Origin: Vairimorpha ceranae | Lineage: Eukaryota; Microsporidia; Nosematidae | NCBI RefSeq assembly: GCF_000988165.1 | Contig: NW_020169314.1 | Location: forward strand, 1 to 59,656 | Length of the DNA: 59,656 nucleotides | Reading direction: 5' to 3' | In this document: positions 1 through 11,214 of the stretch, one piece after another | Layout: each line of letters opens with the position of its first letter | How positions within the stretch are numbered: the first letter of the stretch is position 1 | Notes under the pieces: generated by a model | Databases searched by the model: none | Told to the model about the DNA's origin: nothing | The model's input: the letters and a program-made list of their open reading frames with translations, nothing else | Translations under genes and position numbers: made by a program

Positions 1-337
1 AACAATGCTACGAGAAGTTTTATGAAGCAGAAGTTAAAATTTAAAGTTGAGTAATAAATATCAATATACTAATTTGTTTTCCTTTGAATTTTTTTTAATA
101 ACCGTTTAAATGTTAAAAATATTTTTAAAAGTATGATAATACAAATATAAAATTTGTAAATTCTAATTATCTATTTGAGTAGAGAGGAGCTACTTAATTT
201 TTTTGTTAATAATAAATATAAAATGGCTACAGAATTATTACAGAGGTATTTTTTTTGAGATAGGAAACTTTCTATATTGTACCTTTCAGCGCCTAGAAAT
301 CTCAAATTGTAAGTAAGTTTATTGAGTTATCTTTGCA

Positions 338-850
338 TACATTTAGTATTGTACAATAGCGCAATGTTAAATCTAGAAATAAACTAAGAAACAACTCAAT
401 ACAAGAAATAGTAGCTAAGAGACATGTAAAAAAAGGGTCGACACTAAGATCAAAACAAATATAAAAACAAAAAATACCAGGCGGGATTAAGCACTAATAG
501 ATTAAAAAGAAAGAGATACTAATTATTAAAATAGGAATTACACCAATTGATATTCTGCAAAGATTAAAAAATTAGAAAATATGTTGTACTAGCCAATAGA
601 CTTATCTAAATACATGACTTAGAACATATTATTTTACAATTTGTAATGGCACAGTAAGTAGTTATCATGAGATCACAGGAAAAGGCTTGAGATTTCAACC
701 AAGATAAAAGCATATATCGAACCAATAGTACTAAAGAAAACCTTAGAAACCATTTCCTTAGACTTTAGAAGGCAGGGAAATGTGACCTGATAGATGGTAG
801 TAAAGCGATGTTGGCATCTTTAAGCCTACCAAATCTCAATCAAATCTAAA
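338..850 (+). mobile_element. Decayed transposase-like island, possibly Tc1/mariner type
   Basis: One forward frame reads as protein broken by many stops. Two helix-turn-helix-like stretches are visible. The first contains NNSIQEIVAKRHVKKGS. It is followed by a linker with IPGG and a second stretch, IGITPIDILQRLKN, then CCTSQ. Two helix-turn-helix units joined by a Pro/Gly linker are the layout of the paired-like DNA-binding region of Tc1/mariner transposases. I see no DDE catalytic block and no terminal inverted repeats. The family assignment is inference, and other HTH transposases remain possible. Confidence 0.25.
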
Positions 851-3228
851 TTTTTTAAGTAAATAGGAAAACAGACAAATTGCTTCATAGTTTAATTATT
901 ATACTCTTAATTTGTCTTTTATTAAAGGTTGCAGGTTGTGTATTTGTTGTTGTTCAGTAATTAACAGAGGTAATATAAAAAAATATTTATAGGTCAAATA
1001 TTTTCTAGAAAAAGCATAAAGAGTAAAAATAAAAAATGACATTTGGAAATAATACCACAATTATGAACTAAAAACATACTATGATTTTATAGTCCTGCTG
1101 ACAATTATTGGCATATTACATGTTTCAGAAGAGCTGTAAATAAGAACCAATACAAACTTGTAATTTTTTACACAGTATAATATTATCAGATTTTGCATCC
1201 ATTGTTGCATCTTTTTTAACTGCCTACTGGTAAATGTTTTGTACTTTTTTAAAATGTTCCATGAAGAGTGTTACGAAGAATCATTAAAATAAATAAAAGA
1301 TTTTATTTTATCAAAAAATTACTTGAAATGTGTAGAAAAAATATCTAAATACAAAGATTTCGTATCCCTTAGGTAGAATCTTAAATTACTAAATTTTTTA
1401 GAATACCCTTGTTCTAAGAAAAATTTACTGTTAAAAGTGTTGTATGGTTCTGTTTTAATTGCATTTTTTTATAATAAAACTTGCCGGAGCTTTCATTTAA
1501 AACAAAATTCTAAGTTTGATGTATGCTCATGTACTTTTTTCAAATGTATGTTGTTACTGACATGGCCATGTTGATAAAAGTTTTCTAAAATACTTTTTAT
1601 ATAAAATTTATCAAATTGCTTATTTACAGTTTTGTTATTTCTCGTATCTCTTCTATTGTAATCGATTCTCATTTTTATTCTAGTTTTGTTTTTCGTGCAT
1701 ATGTGTAGGGATAATTTTTGTATTTATAGTTTTTAATATTTGTTTACTCAACTTTAATTAATTATTAAAACAAGTATAGATTAAAAAGTAAACATTGACA
1801 ACTAAACATATAAATAATAAGTACAAAACATAACTCTAAACCGTGTAGAATACCACAGTTACATTTTTATGCACGTTTTGTCGATTAAAATATACCTTTT
1901 GTATAAATAGATGTATTTTAATTTCTACCTGCACATACTCTTCATGGTTAAATTTTCTGATTACAAATTAAAAAACTTATACATAATGTTATTTGTATAA
2001 AAATAAATTTTACACAAATGTTACTACGTTAAAATAAAAAATATAACAGAATTTCACAGAATTAAAAAAGTAAAAACCATTTATTTTAATACATTTATAA
2101 TATACCGATCTATTTTTTTAAAAGTTGACATTAAAAATTAAAAAACCGATTTTTTATAAATATGAACGAATGATGACTAACTTACGCCATCTCGTTTATA
2201 AGTGAGATTTAAATTTGATAAATGCTAATATGCTTTTTCTTATTTCAATTGTAAGTTATGTCTTTTAAAGCATGTCTGTTTTTAAAATTAAAAATTACAC
2301 TCTTTTTATTAAAATTTCAATAGCACACATTTTACAATTTGAATAATTAGATAAAACATAAGTAAACTCTGAATAAAATTTTGCTATGCATTAAATAAAA
2401 AAATGAAAAAAATTTAACAAAATTTTATTAAAAAAAGTGCTAAAAAATAAATAATATTTATATTTAAACCTTTAATTATATCGACGACTTTATATTATAG
2501 CTTGATAAATTACTTTTAAGAAGTGAAAATTTATAAATGAGATGAGTCCAAAACAAATATAGGCTTGCAATAGATAAAGATATAAGAATATTACTAAGTA
2601 TAAAACAATAACAAGAAACCATTAATTTTTTGTCTAAATAAAGTAAAAGAAAAAAGGATTAAAAATAATTATTGTAGATTGTGAATATCAATGTGATCTT
2701 AATAAAATAATATTTATTTCGATAGTAAAGATAGAATAGATTTTAGCTAACTTGTAACAGTGTTATATAAAATATGCGAAAAAATAGTATGGATATGTAG
2801 TATTGAAAAAAGTAAAAATAAACACATCTTAGAGAATTAGTTAATTATTTTGTTAAACGATATAAATTTAATGCGTATTGTAATGTTTATGAATATAATA
2901 TTATAATTTTTTTAGATTAATTTTTAGCTAATGGATAAGTTTTATTATTTTCTCGTTGTTAAAGAATTTACATTTTCAATCTGTTGAAGGAATAAATATC
3001 TCCTTCCATAAAAAAAATTATATTGATAATGTATTATTTTGTTAAGTTTGTTTAGTTAAAAAGTTTTTTTCCACTTACCCCCAAAATATAAGCTGTGTCA
3101 ATTTATCTATAACAAGGAAAATTGATACTGATTCTAATTTATAAAAAATAATTATTTTTTATCAAAACTTTTTTAGATTACTTCACTATGAGATAAAAAT
3201 AGGCTTTTTTTTTTAATTATAATTTTTT

Positions 3229-3517
3229 TGATGAATAAAAAGATAATGTAGCGGATTGCAAAGAATTAAAATGTGGAGGATCATATAAAACTATAAGCAT
3301 TTTAAAAAATAATAATGAAGTTACTAAAAGAATTGAATAAAATCACTGCATCTGCAATCAGTAAAAGGCGCAAGAGCGCAGTCGTAATTTGGTCACATTA
3401 TTAATTATACTTTCTTATTATACGAAGATACAAATTTTAATATATTTTTATATCAAAAAAATTTTTAATGAAGAGGTAAGAAAAATGTGGGAAACAGAAA
3501 GAAAACAAAAAAGCTAA
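3229..3517 (+). mobile_element. Decayed FLYWCH/MULE-type transposon island
   Basis: A forward frame with several stops contains DCKELKCGGSYKTI, then about 20 residues later HCIC, and then KAQERSRNLV. Downstream lies IFNEEVRKMWETERKQKS, ending in a stop. The order is a Cys...Cys-x-Gly-Ser zinc-finger half, His-x-Cys, a basic helix and a segment resembling 'IYNEEV'. This is what precedes the transposase domain in MULE-like elements carrying a FLYWCH finger. Stops and missing parts show it is dead. The assignment rests on pattern recognition only. Confidence 0.35.
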
Positions 3518-3748
3518 AAATTACATAAAATTTAGTAAACAAAACCAATTTTGAAAATAAAAAGGTCGATTAAGGTATTTGTTTATTAAAAATTTACCTT
3601 GCATTGGGGCACGTTTCATCTTGTTATTTTAGCAATTTATATAAATCTAGGTCGAAGAAATACTGAACAAAATAATAAAAAAATAATTTAATAACAAACG
3701 CTAATTATTGTGAAATTAACAAGTATTAAATTTACAGTTTTAAAAAGG

Positions 3749-4831
3749 CTAAAAAAAATTATTTAAACTTTCAACGTACCTTTCAAAATTGTCAAAATCA
3801 TAAATTTCTAATTTTTGAAACATTTCATTTGCATTTTCTTTGTAAAAATCAACGCTTCTTTTTCCTATGTCGTACCAAACGTTTACATTAGTTAGTAATG
3901 CTATACTTTCAAATAATTGTGTCAATGTTTCTTCCCCCGACGAAATTATAAATCGTGAATTTTCAAGTAAGATGCTATAAAACTCAAATAACGTTATATT
4001 ATTATGGCCTAAACATAAATTCGAAAATTTTTGTAGATCGTTAAAAAATTCAATATTAAAAATATCATCCTTTTCATAATTACTAAAATACTCCTCAGCT
4101 TCTTTATAAATAAGAGTGTATAACAAATTATTAACTTCTTCACTCTCCGCCGTCATCATAAAATAAATCTTAGAAAGTTTCTCTTTAGTAAAAAAATATT
4201 GCAGAAAAATAATTATTCGGAATCGTTTATCATCATTTATACTTCGTGTAAGAAAATTAATTTCATTCACGTTTAAAATATTATAATGGCCCAATATTTG
4301 CATTAATATAAGATATGAAGCGGAACCCGGACTTTCACAAATTTTATATAGTAAATGATTTAGTAGATTTTCATTTTTAAATTTATGAAAAATAATTTTG
4401 TATTTAAAAAAGTCAAGATCTTTTGCCTTCATATATAATTTCCAAATCTCAATGCAATCTTGGTATGTTTCTTCAGAAATGCACTGACAATTTCCCTTAA
4501 TCATAATGAGATGATTATTACAAGAATAATAAAATTGTGTACTTAAAGTTTTGAAAAATATAGCCTTTTTTATAATTAAAACATTAAAAAAAATCTTTTC
4601 AAAATTATATGACAAAAATTGTTTAGGTAATTTTTTCTCATCGTTATTTACATCATTTAATAATTTAGAATGTAACAGAAAATCAGAAAATGTAAAAATT
4701 TTACACATTAAAGTGGATATCTCTGTACTGTTATTATCTTTACAGACATTACTACTTAACTTAATTAATTCGCTTGTATATTTTTTTTCTAAAGCATTGA
4801 ATTCTTTAACGTCAATTTTAAACAAAAACAT
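3749..4831 (-). CDS. Hypothetical lineage-specific helical protein
   Basis: I do not recognise this 360-residue protein. It is rich in Phe, Leu, Ile, Asn and Lys, appears almost entirely helical, and has scattered cysteines (VCKD, LMCK, CQCISEE, DCIEI, ICES). There is no signal peptide or obvious membrane segment. The ATG is preceded by AGAAATTTA, an AAATTT-like start signal instead of the CCC motif seen at most genes here, and an in-frame stop lies just upstream. Its size, helical character and a Cys-bearing N-terminal region followed by a long helix recall the proteins at 14988-16205 and 16423-18012. It may be a paralogue; that relation is inferred by eye. The location beside transposon relics suits a fast-evolving accessory gene. 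Confidence 0.6.
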   Translation of the reverse strand: MFLFKIDVKEFNALEKKYTSELIKLSSNVCKDNNSTEISTLMCKIFTFSDFLLHSKLLNDVNNDEKKLPKQFLSYNFEKIFFNVLIIKKAIFFKTLSTQFYYSCNNHLIMIKGNCQCISEETYQDCIEIWKLYMKAKDLDFFKYKIIFHKFKNENLLNHLLYKICESPGSASYLILMQILGHYNILNVNEINFLTRSINDDKRFRIIIFLQYFFTKEKLSKIYFMMTAESEEVNNLLYTLIYKEAEEYFSNYEKDDIFNIEFFNDLQKFSNLCLGHNNITLFEFYSILLENSRFIISSGEETLTQLFESIALLTNVNVWYDIGKRSVDFYKENANEMFQKLEIYDFDNFERYVESLNNFF

Positions 4832-5052
4832 TAAATTTCTTAATTTTACAGGAAAAAAAAATTTTCATCTTGTTTTCTTCTTCAAAGCATTGGATAGTGT
4901 TTTTAAATAAAGTTTCACTAAATAAAAAGCAAAATTTAAAATCTATCATTTGGTTCGAGACAAACATAAACAAAAATCTCTTATTTTTTTTTTTTGTTAC
5001 TATCATAAAGCCTAGCAATAAAATTCAATTCAATCTTATCATAAAAAAAATT

Positions 5053-5429
5053 TTAAAGATTTAACTTAATCTCATTCCTAGATGTATAGAGATTTAACTT
5101 ATAAAAAACTATAAATTCCTGTGATTTATTATAATTGCTTGAAAGATAATAATCATAAATCTTTTGAATTGCTTCATTTGCTGTATTATACTTAATCATA
5201 TCAGCTCTGACAAGACTATACTCGGATCTAGATGTATCTTTTTTACATTCAAAAAAAACGATTTCCTTATCATAAATACAGAGTTCAAAAACCTAATATT
5301 TGTTTTTTAAATCAATTAAAAGTAGTCTTCAGCCACAATTTGCTGCTCAACGAATTTTAATAAATTCTCATAAATGTTTTTACTGGATTTTAAATAAGTA
5401 AGAAATAATACTAACAATTCAAGTTTCAT
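5053..5429 (-). pseudogene. Small decayed ORF with nuclease-like E-x-K stretch
   Basis: An ATG at 5429 has a CCC motif on the minus strand 11 nt upstream (GGG at 5441-5443 on the plus strand), so this was once a normal gene start. It reads about 37 codons and then hits a stop near 5316. The next frame continues the protein-like sequence, has one more stop, and then runs open to the stop at 5053. Both a frameshift and a nonsense change are therefore present. The last part contains LCIYDKEIVFFECKKD. A beta strand followed by E-x-K, after an upstream LLLIDLKNKY strand, loosely recalls PD-(D/E)xK nucleases. I would not assign a function on that alone. Confidence 0.45.
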
Positions 5430-8176
5430 TAAATTATGTAGGGTTCAGAAAAAAAATTATAAGTAATATAAATTTTTACAAAAAATAAGGCTCTAGTTAA
5501 TCAATTTAAACCTTTAATCACATTTAAATTTTTTTTCCTAAGCGAGTAAATATATATTTTTTTAAAATAAAAAAATGATTACGGAATTTATGCATTGCAT
5601 ATAAAGATTTTAAAAACAATTTACATTAATAAAAGTAAGTAGCCTTCACAAATATTTAGATGTTTAGTCTTAAAATATTTTTAATTAATAAATAATTTTT
5701 TATTTTTGAAAAATTTAAACATTTTCTAAAATTTTTTTTTTAATTACATTAAAGATTATTGTTGGATCTTTTACATCTCAAAAAAAAAACATTTTTTGAA
5801 AATTTAAAATTTGTAAAAAACTTAATTTTCTGAAATTTGGTAGATTACCAGAAAGTTATTCCTTAACCAAAAAGTAATGAAAAAAAAAAGAATTAAAGAA
5901 ACCAGTCTTAAAAATAAAACATATTATAGTAATATAAATAATTCATTTTATAGTCATAAAAATGACCATCATGAGAATTAGTTAAAAGTATACTAAACTA
6001 AAATTAGAAGGGGGAATTGATTTATTAAAAAACGTCACTTAAAATTTTTCTTCAGAAAATAATAATCTACAAATATTTTTTGATTTATAAACTGGTTGAA
6101 CAAACAAATTGTTTATTTTTGAGGTATTAAAAAAATTTACGTGATGGTGATATGCTAAAAATTTTTGAAATTTTTAAGAATCCTCAATTTTTTTGAATGC
6201 CCAAAAAATAACCGTATATTTACAACATAAAAATAAACTACTAATGTAAAAGCTTGTTATGAATAGCTTGATAACAAAATGGATTTACTAAAATGTATAG
6301 AACGTTGACATACAAACAATGTATGCTGCCAAATTGTGAAATGATATGTATATGTAACATTAATAGTTTATTGTGGATTTTTAGAATTTTTAAATTTCAA
6401 AAATGATAAAATACATTGTTGATCAATTTTACTGTTACAAGTAAGTTGTTAAAAGTTCAGAAATTGAAAAGCTTATCAATTTAAATAATATAAAAAAATT
6501 AATTTTTCTTAAACCCTAAAATTTAGTAATTATTTACATTAATATCACTTATTTTATTGATTTTTCATTTTTAGAATGTATTTTTTGTAATAATTTTATT
6601 ATGATTAAGTTTATGATTATCCTAATTATGGTTCTATAATTAAGTTTACAAAGTTTTTTAATTATCGTCATAAAGTTAGACAAGAATTATTAGATTATAT
6701 TTATTTTACATTTTAAAAATTATCAACACTATTTTTTATTCAAGAATGACAAAAATTTAAAAACTTTTATCTACTGTAAAAAATGACAGTAAATTAATTA
6801 CTTTTATGATAAAAAATTGTAAATTTTAAGGTTTTACTCAAGCAATAAATTTTATAAAATTTAGAAAAAACTTTTTACAAAACCAATAACTAAATAAGCC
6901 ATATATTCACAAATATATGCCCTAACCAAATCGGTAATTCCGCTTACTTTTTGCTAGCATATATTAAGTTCAGATACAACATCTAAAAAATATAATCCAA
7001 GAAAGATATATATAAATACTTTAAAAATAGTTTTTATATTAATCTTGAATGAATCAAAGAAACTACCTGTTCTTATGAACATTTGTGCATACATGACCTT
7101 TTACAAACTCAATTATAGCAACCAGGCGCAGTTTTGCGCTTTACGTATGAAATTTGGTACCATCTTAGACACTCGCTACACGCCATAGTATTAACAAAAA
7201 GCCCCAATTTGCATAATATTGAGTTAGCTGTACTAGCATCTGTAAACATATTGTCAATGTAAGTTTCATCGCTTGTAATAGCTAAGATATGCTTAATTCT
7301 ATATCTCTTAGTTTCAACAATGTCAGTTTTAGATTCTCTAGATACTGGGGGATAAAAGTTTTTTTTAAATAAGCGTAAAATTACATCAATAAAAATTTTA
7401 ATTTAAAAGGTAGAAATAATATTATTTGATAACCCCTAACAGGTCAAAACAAAAAAAATTTATAAATATAATATTCTTGTCAGCTGTTTAACTTAAACAT
7501 GTAACTTCAAAACAATCATAATTTTACATGTTGGCCATGAGATAGGGTCTTATCGAGCTATTACGATGTACATAGAAAAAAACATAATTTATCAATCCAA
7601 ATCAAATCCTTAACAAAATTGTAGTTCTAAAAAAGTGCTATAAAGTATCTTCGTTGAATATAGGTGACAAAATGACATTTATAGAGTTTTCAATTAAAGA
7701 GTCTAAACATTTTAATGGTATTATGCAAAGATATTTTAATTAAGTATACTGCTATCCAATTATGCAAACAGAACATGGCTGTATTATTAAATTTTTTAAT
7801 TAAAGAATTTCTATATCTATTTTAATTGGTTAAATGACTTTAAAAACGTTTTCCTTTTTTTAATCCTTTTTTTACTTATTATTTTTTTTTAAATTTTTCT
7901 AAAAGGTTTTTATATATATCAAAGTTTTACTTTAAACAAATATCTTTTAAATTGTCTTGATTTGTGATATTTACATCTTAATTATTATTTTAATATTTCA
8001 AATTATACATTAAAACCGACTTTTTTTGCAATTAAAATTTAATTTAATTTAAAAGTTTTGTATTTGATAAATTAAAAAACCACGTTTTAAATTTATCACC
8101 TTACCGAATTACAGATTTTTTACTTCATACTAACAATTTATTAATTTATATAAATATAATTTTTTATAACATCCCT
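5430..8176. other. AT-rich intergenic desert
   Basis: No intact gene. Apart from the Merlin-like relic at 6880-7350 the stretch is low-complexity A/T. Around 7460-7760 the composition is slightly richer and may be more transposon debris, but no frame reads convincingly. Confidence 0.5.
6880..7350 (-). mobile_element. Merlin/IS1016-like (ISXO2) transposase remnant
   Basis: On the minus strand one frame stays open for about 90 codons from near 7346. It shows TDASTANSILCKLGLF, then CSECLRWYQ, then KRKTAPGCYN, a stop where a Trp would be expected, then VCKRSCMHKCS. This matches the N-terminal layout of Merlin/IS1016 transposases: a helix ending in LG-x-L, a C-x2-C knuckle, an R-K...G-x-x-W-x-C segment and further cysteines. 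Downstream helical sequence is interrupted by several stops. The DDE domain was not found. Merlin elements are known in several microsporidia, so the assignment is plausible, but the copy is dead. Confidence 0.5.
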
Positions 8177-9333
8177 ATGAATAAAATTTACTTCATTTTA
8201 CTAATTTCTTTTATGTGTTCTCTACAAATAATTGACGTGCAAGCAAATGTATATGAAATGTATGAAATCGATTTAAGAACTTGTATTACAACCAAGTATG
8301 ATTTTTATCTTAAGAATTTTGCAAGAATGGTTCATTGGGTTCCACCTATTATACCGTTTAATTTTCCAATAAAAATTTTTCAAAGATATGTTTGTATTTA
8401 TTATAATCACTTTACTAAAGATTTATTAAGAACATGTTTTTTTTTCAGAATGTTTTAGATACTGCCAATCCTTTTAAAATTAACCAATTTTATTTTCAAA
8501 TTTACTTAAGCAAAGATAATATCTTAAAATTTTATATTCCTACAATGTCGTTAGATAACATGTTTAATTCTCCATTTCATATTGTATTTAGACAGCATTG
8601 TGAAGATCAAAACAAAATAATAAGCTCACAAAAACAAAAAATATTTTTATCTTATTTGTTAAATAACAGAGACAAAATAATTTCGAATTCTAAGCGACTC
8701 CTTAATGATCTTACAGAAAATCCTAAATCAAGATTTCTTCGCTCTTTGAAAGAAAAAGACTACATTTTAACATTTTTTGATAGAAATTATGATAAGACTA
8801 TAAAATTTTTCAAATGTTTAATTTTACTATTACAAGAAAGCGATAAACTTTCGAAAGCAAAACTATTTAACTTTTTTATAAATTTTATTAAGGAAAACTT
8901 AAATGAGATTTGGCAGTATAGGCTTGGACAATCTGGCATGGACTTAAATACTTTTAAAGATCTTCATCTATTAAATTGCTTTTTTATGGATATACAAAAC
9001 TTATTACGGTTAGTTTCTTTCCCGTAATGTAGATTTAAATTTGATGATTACGATCAACGCACTGGGCTATATTTTGGTGAACCTGTCATAGCTGTTTTGC
9101 TTTAGCTTTGAGAAGATTTTGACCAAAAAAAATTTGATTGCATTGCTTATGATAAGGAACAAAATGAAATAATTTATAATTGTATGTTTGAATATAAAAG
9201 AAAAATCTCGTATTTTATATTTAGCCAAGCATATCTTAAACAGTTAAGAGTATCTGAAATAGATTGAATAGTTAAAACACCTGGTAAATTTTATAAATCA
9301 CTAAACATAAATCTAACAGAAGTTTTAAAATAA
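8177..9333 (+). pseudogene. Broken gene for a secreted helical protein
   Basis: The start is well marked: CCC sits 4 nt before the ATG, and the first 24 residues form a clear signal peptide (Met-Asn-Lys, a hydrophobic core, then VQA before the likely cleavage). The first frame ends at 8458. A run of nine T at 8437-8445 is where the reading frame shifts; the protein continues in the frame open from 8434 to 9027. That same frame goes on protein-like to 9333 through four stops (TAA at 9025-9027, a TAG and two TGA). A frameshift plus several nonsense codons makes this a pseudogene and not a sequencing slip alone. The product would have been a secreted protein of roughly 380 residues of unknown function, perhaps related to the helical family at 14988-16205. 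Confidence 0.6.
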
Positions 9334-9679
9334 ATTACTTATTTGTGATTTACCACACATTTTCTATTCCGTTTTCTAAAAAAATTTTAAGTCATAAAAT
9401 CTTTGAACCTACAAATAACCTTGAATAAATGTTTGAATTTAATTAATCAAGTAGAATGTATAAAAGCTTTAAAGAGGGTACAGGAAATTTAATAAAAGAA
9501 TTAGCAAAATTTTTTAGATTATTGTTAAGATGTATCTTTATAAACTATCAAAAAAGACTTAAAGAAGGCGGGTAATGACATTAGCGACATTGGACAGCTA
9601 GAAAGAAATTAGAGGGAAACCTGATTGATCTGAGTATTTGAGTGTAAAACAAAAAAACAGTAAAAAAGAAAAAATTCTA
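9334..9679. other. Intergenic; short protein-like remnant
   Basis: A 39-codon frame at 9456-9575 on the plus strand (ATG to TAA) reads like protein (helical, with KELAKFFRLLLRC). It may be further debris of the broken gene just upstream or of another relic. No CCC signal precedes it, and nothing else is seen. Confidence 0.3.
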
Positions 9680-10255
9680 TTAAATAAATTGTATATTTTC
9701 TTTAGAAATTTTGATAAAGCACTTTTTCTGGCATCCAATAAATTTATCCAATTTTTTACACAGTACTAGTAACTCATTATCTTCTAGTAAATTAATATCA
9801 CTAATTTGTATAAAATTCTGTCCTTTAATATGTTTTTCTACCGAATTATCGATAAGAATAACATCGTCTATTTCCCTTTTAAATACTTTACAGACTTTAT
9901 TCAAATTTTTGATGCTTTTTTCTGCTTTAATTTTTTCTGTAATTATTCCTTCCTCACAATCTTCTTGACTTAAATATCCTAGTGCTTTTTTATACCCAAT
10001 TTCACATAGAAAAGGAAGCATTTTTTCTAGATTATGCCTCATAGAAGTTGACCAGAAAATGTAATCAAGTTTATGATCTTCCAAAAAATCAACAAATAAT
10101 TTAGTATTAGGCCTTTCAATTAAATAATAATTTGTACATCGATATAATTTACCAACTTGCTCTTTTGATAATTTACTTAGCGTTTTTTTATCAGATTTTT
10201 TTATTTTGGCTAAAATTGTATCATTTAGATCTAATACTATTAAATATTTACCCAT
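9680..10255 (-). CDS. FCP1/SCP-like (NIF domain) phosphatase-like protein
   Basis: A 191-residue protein made up almost wholly of one NLI-interacting-factor/FCP1 homology domain of the HAD superfamily. The N-terminal strand reads YLIVLDLNDT, giving the catalytic aspartate D9. N11 occupies the place of the usual second aspartate (DxDxT becomes DxNxT). RPNTKLFVDFLEDHKLDYIFWSTS is the typical region with the second HAD motif (here WSTS), and DDVILIDNS is the C-terminal acidic motif. Relatives dephosphorylate the RNA polymerase II C-terminal domain or other phosphoproteins. The Asn substitution may weaken the acid/base step, although fungal relatives with DLN-type motifs exist. CCCC lies directly before the ATG. 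It is isolated between relics and a non-coding gap. Confidence 0.7.
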   Translation of the reverse strand: MGKYLIVLDLNDTILAKIKKSDKKTLSKLSKEQVGKLYRCTNYYLIERPNTKLFVDFLEDHKLDYIFWSTSMRHNLEKMLPFLCEIGYKKALGYLSQEDCEEGIITEKIKAEKSIKNLNKVCKVFKREIDDVILIDNSVEKHIKGQNFIQISDINLLEDNELLVLCKKLDKFIGCQKKCFIKISKENIQFI

Positions 10256-11214
10256 ATGGGGCTTTTTATTTATTTATTTATAGCTAAATAAAATTATGTA
10301 TAATCTTTTAGTCAAATTATTTTGTACTAAATCTAAAAATTTAAATAAATTTAATATAACGTTAACTTTTAAGATTGTTTATAATTAAAGATGTATTTGT
10401 TTTTCTAATAAAAAACTTAAAATTGTGTTTTATTTAAGTTTACAACTGTCAACTAAAATTTTAAAAACTTTCATCTTTACAAGAAAAACGTAAATTGATA
10501 CTAGCAATTTTAATAAATTTGTCTTAAATTTAACTCTTTTATATTTTAATTTAAACTAGATGGTTAAAGAATTGTAACTATTGCGTTGGCAACGGCTTTT
10601 TAGATGCAATTTTGTACACATGCTTTTTTTACTTATTTTTTATAATTTATCATTGCTTAATCAGTTTAAAATAATTGTTGTACGTAAAAGCTGTGCAATT
10701 AAAGAGTATTGTATTCTTACATTAAAAATCTTAGAAATGACAAGCCACAAAACTACACCAGATAAAAACAAAAAGTAAGTAAAGCTGCTTATATAAATTA
10801 TTTATTTATTAATATTAATAAACATTCAAATGTAGTTTGTATTATTTTATATAAATTTCAAATCTCTTGATCTAAAAAGGCAATTATTTTAGCATCTACA
10901 AACTTTTTTACCTATTAAAAATGTCATAGGTTGATAAATAATAAAAATATTCTTGGCTATAATATAAATTTAAAACCATTCTCTTTGTTAATTATTACAA
11001 GTTGGTTTATTTTTTTATATATATAAACTTTCTTTTTTTTCATTTTTTTATCTTTATAAATTAATTATTTTATCTTTACATAATTAAAAATGCTAAAAAT
11101 AATATTTTATTTCATAAAAGTAAGTGTAAAACATGTCAAAGATAATTTTTTTAATCATTCAATTAATAAATAATTGCGTACATAATTTTCATTTTACAGA
11201 TCCCTTATACATAA
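10256..11214. other. Intergenic stretch without a supported gene
   Basis: AT-rich. One 65-codon frame near 10581 begins with TTG, lacks a CCC signal and shows no family features, so I do not annotate it. Two GTAAGT strings (near 10775 and 11107) and a TTTACAG near 11194 resemble splice sites. Joining them produces no extended reading frame into the next gene. Confidence 0.5.

Larger units (their letters stand above)
1..3748. other. Gene-poor AT-rich stretch with decayed transposon islands
   Basis: No intact gene is visible in 3.7 kb. Two islands stand out by richer base use and by translations that read like protein interrupted by stops; they are listed separately (338-850 and 3229-3517). 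A short open frame runs off the left edge and stops within the first 54 bases. It is too short to identify and could be the tail of a truncated gene. The rest is low-complexity A/T sequence in which I see no RNA gene. Confidence 0.6.

Noticed and set aside
420..860. Ribosomal RNA fragment, considered because of richer base composition
   Set aside because: No recognisable small- or large-subunit rRNA core sequence; one frame reads as broken protein instead.
4818..5018. 66-codon minus-strand frame just upstream of the gene at 3749-4831, possibly its frameshifted 5' part
   Set aside because: An in-frame stop and an AAATTT start signal support the ATG at 4831. The upstream frame has no start signal and no clear continuation.
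10581..10778. 65-codon plus-strand frame
   Set aside because: Begins with TTG, no CCC signal, low-complexity composition and no family features.
11107..11200. GTAAGT ... TTTACAG as an intron in the DPH3 leader
   Set aside because: Splicing would place a stop codon directly before the DPH3 ATG, and the unspliced gene already has a good CCC-marked start.
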